From: Chloroflexota bacterium
GTDB lineage: Bacteria; Chloroflexota; Ktedonobacteria; Ktedonobacterales; Ktedonobacteraceae
Length of the DNA stretch: 5,192 nucleotides
NCBI GenBank assembly: GCA_005881295.1
Contig: VBHS01000356.1
Span: 1 to 5,192, forward strand
Direction of reading: 5' to 3'
Shown: positions 1 to 4,510 of the stretch, one piece after another
Position numbering within the stretch: the stretch's first letter is position 1
Layout of the letters: each line of letters begins with the position of its first letter
The notes under the pieces: generated by a model
Databases searched by the model: none
Told to the model about the DNA's origin: nothing
The model's input: only the letters and a program-made list of their open reading frames with translations
Translations under genes and position numbers: made by a program

Positions 1-879
1 GAACTCCGCCACTTCGGTATTGTAACTCACCTCTATTGCGGGCGAGTCCTTAGCTTTGTCTGCGGCAACTTTGCTGGCCGATAGTTCGGAGCCGCGTACC
101 AGTATCTTCACCCTGGGGGAGAAGCGCGTCAGGAAGGCCGCCTCTTCTACGGCACTATTGCCGCCGCCGATCACCGCCACCTCGCGCCCTTTATAGAATG
201 GCCCATCGCAGGTAGCGCAAAAATGCACGCCAGCGCCAATAAAATCTTCTTCGCCCGGCACCCCCAACAGTTTGTAGGTCGAACCGGTGGCAATCAAAAC
301 CGCGTTGCTGCGATAGATATGCCCCGAGTCTGTCGCGACAAAATGCGCTTCCTCGTCATTGCCAACGCGCTTAACGTTTTGCGCCGAGAGCAGTTCCACT
401 CCAAAACGCTTTGCCTGCTCGATAATGCGACTGGCGAACTCGGCACCGGTCACCCCTTCAGGAAACCCCGGGTAGTTATCCAGGCACTCGGTAATACCGG
501 CCTGGCCGCCCAGTCCGCTGCGTTCGATCACCAGCACATCAAAACCGTCTCTAGCGGCATAAATGGCGGTGGTGAGCGCTGTTGGACCACCGCCTACGAC
601 GATCAGGTCATAGAACTCGCATTTCGCCTTCGTCTCCAGCCCCAGTTTGGCCGCCAGTTGCGCGTTCGATGGTTCAATTAAAATCGAGCCATCACCGAAA
701 ACTATGGTTGGAATAGAGAGGCCCCCGTTCTGCACCTTCTGCACATAGGCCTGTCCCTTGGCATCTTCTTCGATGTTGATATAATCGTAGTGGATACGCT
801 GCTCGCCTAAAAATTTTTTACTGCGTTTGCAGTCACTGCACCAATTTGTGCCGTAGAGTTTGATATCGTTTTGAGACAC
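1..879 (-). CDS. Glutaredoxin/mycoredoxin-thioredoxin reductase fusion (3' end outside window)
   Basis: This is a cytosolic flavoprotein disulfide reductase with a fused N-terminal redox domain; 293 residues are visible and the C-terminus is cut off. Residues 1-80 look like an actinobacterial-type glutaredoxin (mycoredoxin): an N-terminal beta strand, redox motif W13-C14-S-D-C17, then SIPTIVF (55-61) with the cis-Pro, and a KLGL end. From about residue 88 it is a low-Mr thioredoxin reductase. It has the FAD-binding GGGPTA (96-101) with E119 closing strand 2, GGQAG (124-128), NYPGFP (135-140), ATG (197-199), the active-site dithiol C221-A-T-C224-D, and the nucleotide-binding GGGNSAVEEA (238-247). 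The known family reaction is electron transfer from a pyridine nucleotide through FAD to the CxxC pair; I infer that the fused domain is its built-in acceptor. Oddities: GPTAL replaces the usual GPAGL in the FAD loop, and VRG (261-263) replaces the usual HRR NADPH-phosphate motif. The GTG start is the only start codon in frame after an upstream TGA (904-906). The fold is nearly certain; the physiological substrate is unknown. Confidence 0.93.
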   Translation of the reverse strand, partial: MSQNDIKLYGTNWCSDCKRSKKFLGEQRIHYDYINIEEDAKGQAYVQKVQNGGLSIPTIVFGDGSILIEPSNAQLAAKLGLETKAKCEFYDLIVVGGGPTALTTAIYAARDGFDVLVIERSGLGGQAGITECLDNYPGFPEGVTGAEFASRIIEQAKRFGVELLSAQNVKRVGNDEEAHFVATDSGHIYRSNAVLIATGSTYKLLGVPGEEDFIGAGVHFCATCDGPFYKGREVAVIGGGNSAVEEAAFLTRFSPRVKILVRGSELSASKVAADKAKDSPAIEVSYNTEVAEF

Positions 880-883
880 GGCA

Positions 884-892
884 TTCCCCTTT
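884..892 (-). promoter_or_regulatory. Ribosome binding site of the redox fusion gene
   Basis: The minus strand reads AAAGGGGAA here, with the GGGG ending six bases before the GTG at 879-877. It is what supports the GTG start. An ATG at 884-882 overlaps the site itself, is in a different frame and ends after 25 codons. Confidence 0.7.
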
Positions 893-914
893 CGTTTTTC
901 AGATCATGCTTCCC

Positions 915-931
915 AATATAGAATAGTATCA
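915..931 (-). promoter_or_regulatory. Candidate -10 region for the redox fusion gene
   Basis: On the minus strand TGATACTAT (931-923) resembles an extended -10 (TG-n-TACTAT), and TATATT follows at 920-915. No convincing -35 hexamer lies at the right distance. Either element would give a leader of roughly 30-40 bases before the GTG. This is a weak assignment from consensus resemblance alone. The gene could also be read through from the glycosyltransferase upstream. Confidence 0.25.
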
Positions 932-959
932 CGCACGAGGTTATTTGTTACAGTTCAAG

Positions 960-993
960 TCAGCTTTGCGTCTTTTCATCTACGCATTGCTGA
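960..993 (-). other. Two-part stem-loop directly after the glycosyltransferase stop
   Basis: The arms are TCAGC (960-964) with GCTGA (989-993) and TGCGT (967-971) with ACGCA (982-986). They are separated by a 2x2 internal loop and closed by a 10-base loop. On the minus strand it begins two bases after the TGA at 997-995. No U-run follows, so it is not a classical intrinsic terminator. It could be a weak terminator, a 3'-end stabiliser, or chance pairing. Confidence 0.4.
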
Positions 994-994
994 G

Positions 995-2467
995 TCACTC
1001 CAGTTTCTCCTCTACCGGCATTCTATGCACGTGTTTTACCCAACCCCATAAACCGACAATGAGAGCTATACCCAATCCCAACAGCGTTGCATCGTAGACA
1101 AATACATAGTAGACATGCCAATCCCGCGTATTTGAGAAAAAGTAACCGGACAATGTGGCTGTGGTAAAGTACCAGGTCATCAGAATCGCCAAACCCTTCC
1201 CACTCAGACGCCGGCGTGTCCACAGCGGACCTATCAGCATGGCTATCCAGGGTAAAAATGCTGTGGCGTACCAGGGGAAAACGTGTGAGGAGATCGCCAG
1301 GATAGCGCCAATCATCAGGAGGGTCGTTACTTCCATACTGACCTTCCATAGACGAAGCGCGAGTACGACAAGTGATGTGCCGCAGATGACGATCACATCG
1401 ACAATGTGTTCCTGCAGTATAGTCTCGGCTAAAGTAAAGTGAAAATGCTGGCTGATCGAGTAGGTAAGCAACTGCACAACACCAGCATTTCCACCCTGTT
1501 CACTCGCGTATCCTGAGAAATAGCCCAAAACTTGCCCATGCCCCAGTATCAAATAGGGAATATAGCCCACAAGAATAGTGGCGAAACAGGTGGTCAACAA
1601 TGCCCAATCGCGCCGCCGCATGATGACAATCAGCAAGATAATGGGATAGATTTTCGTCAGTGTCGCCATCCCTATCAAAAAGCCTGTAACGGCGCGTGAA
1701 CCCCGCCAGGTAGCTGTCGCACACAATACAGCAAGTATGGTGAACGTTATAGTTATCACATCAACATGACCTTGCAGCGCAAATTCCACGATAGGCAGCG
1801 GACACCAGGCATAGATAATGGCACGCCGTGGATCACTATTTTTTTGCCTCAAGAGCAAGGCCAGCGCGCCACAGGTTAGCATATCGAAGACGATGAAAAT
1901 CCCTTTGAGAAAAAACAAATTGCTGGGTGCGAGCAGATAGCTCAAGAGGAAAACAGCCTGTGCTCCTGGTGGATAAAGTGTTGGCACATTGCGATAACGG
2001 CTGTTTTCATAAATGAAATCACGCAGCGAGAGAAAGGTCTTATCCCAGGGAAGGTAGACATAGGGACTATATCCACGCAAGGTAACCCTGGCATCCCACA
2101 GGTAACGCCAGGAATCATGTGACAAATTTGGAGGCAAAGGCAGCAGCATGACGCGAAAGACCAGCGCGCCCACGAATATAATACCCAGTTCTATCCAGCG
2201 CCACCGGCCAGGCGCCGGTTTCGTTGCCAGGACAAGTGCGCACGCCGCGAAATACGGTACAAAGCAAACCATCCAGGTTTGCAAAAATGGTGCGAACAAA
2301 AGCGTATTCTCTGGCGCGGCCACATTGATCAGCACGACATAGAGAGCTACTGAGAGCAACAGCAATAATATAAGCACCAGCGAGCGCCACCAGGGTCGTT
2401 TCAGCGAAAACAGTGATTCAGACTCCTGCGGTTGACGAGTTGCTGGAGTTACATGGGGTGCGGGCAT
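995..2467 (-). CDS. GT-C superfamily polytopic membrane glycosyltransferase (DUF2029/GT87- or mannosyltransferase-like)
   Basis: A 490-residue integral membrane protein, probably transferring a sugar from a polyprenyl-phosphate donor to a lipid or envelope glycan on the outer face of the membrane. After a short polar, basic N-terminus (1-28) there are about 12 hydrophobic segments, starting near 29-50, 64-82 and 92-110 and continuing to about 452-477. The first large non-cytoplasmic loop carries the typical GT-C acidic signature: H117-D118-S-W-R-Y-L-W-D125-A-R followed by GYSPY (132-136). Other family-like marks are YPPGAQ (165-170), WCPLPIVEF (221-229), GHVD (233-236), LTKIYP (270-275) and HVFPWY (395-400). 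The D118/D125 loop fits the catalytic or metal-binding site of GT-C enzymes. The start at 2467 has only a weak AAGG-type ribosome site. No sugar-donor or acceptor genes are adjacent, so the acceptor cannot be named. Membrane GT-C fold likely; exact family (GT87, MptA/B-like or other) unresolved. Confidence 0.82.
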   Translation of the reverse strand: MPAPHVTPATRQPQESESLFSLKRPWWRSLVLILLLLLSVALYVVLINVAAPENTLLFAPFLQTWMVCFVPYFAACALVLATKPAPGRWRWIELGIIFVGALVFRVMLLPLPPNLSHDSWRYLWDARVTLRGYSPYVYLPWDKTFLSLRDFIYENSRYRNVPTLYPPGAQAVFLLSYLLAPSNLFFLKGIFIVFDMLTCGALALLLRQKNSDPRRAIIYAWCPLPIVEFALQGHVDVITITFTILAVLCATATWRGSRAVTGFLIGMATLTKIYPIILLIVIMRRRDWALLTTCFATILVGYIPYLILGHGQVLGYFSGYASEQGGNAGVVQLLTYSISQHFHFTLAETILQEHIVDVIVICGTSLVVLALRLWKVSMEVTTLLMIGAILAISSHVFPWYATAFLPWIAMLIGPLWTRRRLSGKGLAILMTWYFTTATLSGYFFSNTRDWHVYYVFVYDATLLGLGIALIVGLWGWVKHVHRMPVEEKLE

Positions 2468-2553
2468 ATCTATCGCCTTGCCTTTCCAGCGAAGTTGTAT
2501 CTCATGATCTTTACACGAAGGTATCCAGCATACTTTTCAGCGTGGCATTGCAC

Positions 2554-2583
2554 TTGATACAAAGCACTTTCCATTAGTATAAT
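2554..2583 (+). promoter_or_regulatory. Sigma-70-type promoter for the Rv1855c-like oxidoreductase
   Basis: TTGATA (2554-2559) and a perfect TATAAT (2578-2583) are separated by 18 bases. This predicts a transcription start near 2590 and a leader of about 75 bases. It is the best promoter in the window and suggests constitutive, housekeeping-type expression unless a regulator acts on the leader. Confidence 0.65.
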
Positions 2584-2585
2584 AA

Positions 2586-2639
2586 CTATCGTTTGGATAG
2601 CAGCTGCGGTTCCAGGTTGCTACTACATATTCAACGATA
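2586..2639 (+). other. Alternative inverted repeats in the 5' leader
   Basis: CTATC (2586-2590) can pair with GATAG (2596-2600) to form a small hairpin. The overlapping TATCGTT (2587-2593) can instead pair with AACGATA (2633-2639) just before the ribosome site. The two pairings are mutually exclusive. Short stems like these arise by chance, so a regulatory switch or operator role is only a possibility. Confidence 0.2.
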
Positions 2640-2650
2640 TAGCACTCAGT

Positions 2651-2657
2651 AAGGGAG
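2651..2657 (+). promoter_or_regulatory. Ribosome binding site of the Rv1855c-like oxidoreductase
   Basis: AAGGGAG lies seven bases before the ATG at 2665. This fixes the start, and the protein then begins exactly as this family does (MRLGLQ). Confidence 0.8.
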
Positions 2658-2664
2658 CTAACAT

Positions 2665-3573
2665 ATGCGGTTAGGATTGCAAGTACCTAATTTCACCTGG
2701 CCCAACGGGCAGAGCCAGCTCGGTAGGACCTTTGGCGAGATCGCGGAGCGCGCCGACAAAGCTGGCCTCTACAGTTTTTGGGTCATGGATCATTTCTTCC
2801 AGATAGGCTCCGTCGGTCCAGCAGAAAACGAGATGCTTGAAGGATGGAGCGCCCTGGCCTTCGCCGCCGGTAAAACCAGCCGTATCAAGCTTGGCACTAT
2901 GGTGACGGGTGTCACCTATCGCTATCCAGGTATCCTGGTGAAGACTGTCACAACCCTGGATGTCCTCTCCGAGGGACGCGCCTACCTTGGTATTGGAGCA
3001 GCCTGGAACGAGGCTGAACACGTGGGGTTAGGCGTCCCTTTCCCACCATTGGCAGAACGCTTCGAGCGACTGGAGGAGACGCTCCAAATAGTCCACCAAA
3101 TGTGGTCTGGTGACGAAAAACCCTATAACGGCAAGTACTATCACCTGGCTCGCCTGCTCAATTCGCCACGACCTGTACAGAGGCCGCACCCTCCGATACT
3201 GATTGGCGGGAGTGGTGAGCGCAAGACCCTGCGACTGGTCGCCCAATACGGCGATGCCTGTAACCTCTTCGCACGCCTGGGCAAAGAAGCATTACAGCAT
3301 AAACTGGATGTTCTACGCGAACACTGCGAAGCCCTGGGTCGTCCCTACGAACAGATAGAGAAGACCACGCTCAATTCAGTAAAACTGACGCGCGATGGTA
3401 GAGATGGATCGACAACACCGGCAGCGCTGGTCGATTTCTACGCGGACGAGGCATCTATCGGTATCGACCAGGGAATTTTCAGCCTGCAAAACGTGACCGA
3501 TCCAGATGTATTCGACTTGCTAGCCTCCGAAGTCATCCCACAAGTTGACAGAATCGCGGTAGCTGGCCGCTAA
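2665..3573 (+). CDS. LLM-class F420-dependent oxidoreductase, Rv1855c-like (TIGR03560 type)
   Basis: A 302-residue soluble luciferase-like (TIM-barrel) enzyme expected to use reduced F420 for hydride transfer; the natural substrate of the family is unknown. The opening MRLGLQVPNFTWP (1-13) is the first barrel strand. MDHFFQ (41-46) followed by PENEMLEGWSAL (52-64), then TGVTYRYPG (81-89), TTLDVLSEGR (96-105) and LGIGAAWNEAEH (108-119), form the conserved core as I remember it from Rv1855c-type proteins. PFPPLAERFERLEE (125-138) and GGSGERKTLRLVAQYGDACN (181-200) carry the later barrel and phosphate-binding elements. Length is normal for the family and nothing is truncated. A consensus promoter and strong ribosome site precede it. 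The next gene on the same strand is another F420/PPOX-class enzyme, 146 bases downstream, which supports an F420-using host. Use of FMN instead of F420 cannot be excluded from sequence, but the resemblance favours F420. Confidence 0.92.
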   Translation: MRLGLQVPNFTWPNGQSQLGRTFGEIAERADKAGLYSFWVMDHFFQIGSVGPAENEMLEGWSALAFAAGKTSRIKLGTMVTGVTYRYPGILVKTVTTLDVLSEGRAYLGIGAAWNEAEHVGLGVPFPPLAERFERLEETLQIVHQMWSGDEKPYNGKYYHLARLLNSPRPVQRPHPPILIGGSGERKTLRLVAQYGDACNLFARLGKEALQHKLDVLREHCEALGRPYEQIEKTTLNSVKLTRDGRDGSTTPAALVDFYADEASIGIDQGIFSLQNVTDPDVFDLLASEVIPQVDRIAVAGR

Positions 3574-3589
3574 ACTACATGTACTATCA

Positions 3590-3630
3590 TGAGTTGGCAA
3601 TTTGTAGCGCTGCTACAAATTGCCAACTCA
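3590..3630. repeat. Perfect 19-bp palindrome with 3-base loop
   Basis: The arms 3590-3608 and 3612-3630 are exact reverse complements around the loop GCT (3609-3611). The inner part pairs GCAATTTGTAGC with GCTACAAATTGC. It starts 17 bases after the stop of the Rv1855c-like gene. On the plus strand it is followed by CTCT and a run of seven A's, not U's, so it is not a standard intrinsic terminator, though an RNA stem this long would probably impede polymerase or protect the 3' end. Perfect arm identity and position between genes fit an interspersed palindromic (REP/MITE-like) element; copy number cannot be judged from one window. The flanks are not obviously duplicated as a target site. Confidence 0.85.
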
Positions 3631-3667
3631 CTCTAAAAAAATATTTGTAAGGCTTACTTTTTCACTT

Positions 3668-3689
3668 GCTCACTTGTCCACAAGCGAGC
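3668..3689 (+). other. Small imperfect hairpin upstream of the PPOX-class gene
   Basis: GCTC (3668-3671) and CTTGT (3673-3677) pair with ACAAG (3680-3684) and GAGC (3686-3689), with one A/C mismatch and a CC loop. It lies 30 bases before the ATG at 3720, where a promoter or operator would be expected. A direct repeat of CACTTG (3663-3668 and 3671-3676) overlaps its left arm. It could be a repressor site or a leader structure. I see no good -35/-10 pair in this spacer. Confidence 0.35.
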
Positions 3690-3719
3690 TGAGACATGCA
3701 AGAATAGGCGTGCAAAAAA

Positions 3720-4166
3720 ATGGTGAAACGTACGACTTTAACAGAGGCCGAGACCACGTTTGTGGCCGCACAACGTGTCGCCCGGCTCGCCACCGCTGAC
3801 GCAGAGGGAAATCCCCACGTTATCCCCGTCTGCTACGCCTTTGATGGATCACGCTTCTACACTCCCCTCGACGAAAAGCCCAAGCGCGTCGCGGAAAGCA
3901 AGTTGCGCCGCGTACGCAATATTGCAGCGCGCCCCGAAGTCGCCCTGGTAATTGACCAGTACGACGATGATTGGTCACGCCTGGGTTATGTCCTCGTGCA
4001 GGGCCGGGCGGAAATGCTTGAACCTGAAAATACGCTCCATACGCGGGCCTTAGAGCTCCTACGTGAACGCTACTTCCAATACAGGGTAATGGCGCTGGAA
4101 AAATATGCGGTAATCGCTATTACGCCAAACAGCGTGGTCTCCTGGGGACCGGCTCTGAAGCCGTGA
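3720..4166 (+). CDS. PPOX-class F420-dependent oxidoreductase, Rv0121c-like (TIGR03668 type)
   Basis: A 148-residue single-domain split-beta-barrel protein of the flavin/deazaflavin oxidoreductase group (FDOR-B), normally a dimer binding F420 between subunits. Family marks are RVARLATADAEGNPHVIPV (19-37), the usual opening strands, then FDGSRFYTPLDEKPKR (41-56) and LRRVRNIAARPEVALVIDQYDDDW (62-85), in which basic residues usually contact the cofactor phosphates. GYVLVQGRAEML (89-100) and the end ITPNSVVSWGP (134-144) also fit. Length is close to the usual 130-150. Family substrates are poorly known. The ATG at 3720 is the first start after an in-frame TAG (3705-3707). It follows a run of A's and has no good Shine-Dalgarno; a GTG at the second codon is an alternative. 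It ends 32 bases before the stop of the convergent AtuA-like gene. F420 rather than FMN or heme use is inferred from family resemblance. Confidence 0.88.
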   Translation: MVKRTTLTEAETTFVAAQRVARLATADAEGNPHVIPVCYAFDGSRFYTPLDEKPKRVAESKLRRVRNIAARPEVALVIDQYDDDWSRLGYVLVQGRAEMLEPENTLHTRALELLRERYFQYRVMALEKYAVIAITPNSVVSWGPALKP

Positions 4167-4170
4167 AGCA

Positions 4171-4191
4171 CCTGCCTGGAAGGCCAGGAGG
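4171..4191. terminator. Possible shared terminator hairpin between convergent genes
   Basis: CCTGG (4175-4179) pairs with CCAGG (4184-4188) around a four-base loop. The stem extends by CCT/AGG (4171-4173 with 4189-4191) past one bulged G, giving eight GC-rich pairs. It sits inside the 32-base gap between the facing stops at 4166 and 4199, where a bidirectional terminator is expected. No U-run follows on either strand, so the function is inferred from position and stem only. Confidence 0.35.
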
Positions 4192-4198
4192 CTTACGA

Positions 4199-4510
4199 TC
4201 AAACCTCTATCTCCATCCTTAACAGCGCGGACGATAACGACTTCCCCAGAGCATCACTTCTTAGTGATCGCGAGGCGCCTCCATCCAGCGCCCCGTGCAG
4301 CACAAATTTGAGAGCGAGAACATTGGGGACCTCAAATCGCTCAACTTTTCCTGCGACAATCCCCTGGAAATGCTGTTTCACTCGCTCGGCGGTCACCTCT
4401 CTCGCCAGGAGATCGTATGTCTGCCGGTCAGGAGCAAAGAGGCTCAGGTCGGCCTTGTCGCCCTTGTCGCCCGAACGAGCATGTGCGAGATGAACCAGTT
4501 GCTTTTTCAT
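4199..4510 (-). CDS. AtuA-like ferredoxin-fold small protein (AtuA C-terminal domain as a separate gene)
   Basis: A 103-residue protein matching the small domain that is fused to the C-terminus of AtuA in some bacteria and encoded separately in others. The hallmark is near the N-terminus: HLAHARSGDKGDKADLSLF (7-25), with the RSGDKG core. The C-terminal half holds FEVPNVLALKFVLHGALDGG (60-79) and SLRSDALGKSLSSALL (82-97), also typical. Its biochemical role is not established; it presumably works with the AtuA protein encoded just upstream. The ATG at 4510 is chosen over the in-frame GTG at 4513 because GGAGGA (4522-4517) lies six bases before the ATG but only three before the GTG. The start shares its A with the upstream TGA stop (TGATG), pointing to translational coupling and fixed stoichiometry. 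It may be a partner subunit or an assembly factor. Confidence 0.88.
   Translation of the reverse strand: MKKQLVHLAHARSGDKGDKADLSLFAPDRQTYDLLAREVTAERVKQHFQGIVAGKVERFEVPNVLALKFVLHGALDGGASRSLRSDALGKSLSSALLRMEIEV

Larger units (their letters stand above)
2468..2664. other. Divergent intergenic region between the glycosyltransferase and the F420 oxidoreductase
   Basis: These 197 bases separate two oppositely oriented genes and must hold the starts for both unless the left one is read from elsewhere. The plus-strand promoter is clear (2554-2583). For the minus strand I see only weak candidates: TATACT on the minus strand at 2581-2576, overlapping the plus-strand -10, and TATGCT nearer the glycosyltransferase; neither has a good -35. 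No open reading frame with coding character was found here. Confidence 0.6.

Noticed and set aside
223..681. A 152-codon plus-strand open frame
   Set aside because: It is antisense to the redox fusion gene, whose CATC active site, GGGNSA loop and FAD motifs are unmistakable on the minus strand. The plus-strand product shows no family features.
808..884. ATG at 884-882 as an alternative start near the redox fusion
   Set aside because: It is out of frame with the CSDC domain, overlaps the ribosome site and hits a stop after 25 codons.
1023..1349. Minus-strand 108-codon frame inside the glycosyltransferase
   Set aside because: It is a shifted frame of the membrane protein gene, without membrane segments or family motifs; the main frame is continuous and coherent across the region.
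3590..3641. Classical intrinsic terminator for the Rv1855c-like gene
   Set aside because: The stem is strong, but on the coding strand it is followed by CTCT and A's, not a U-run. The U-run exists only on the minus strand and lies before the stem, so I listed it as a palindromic repeat.
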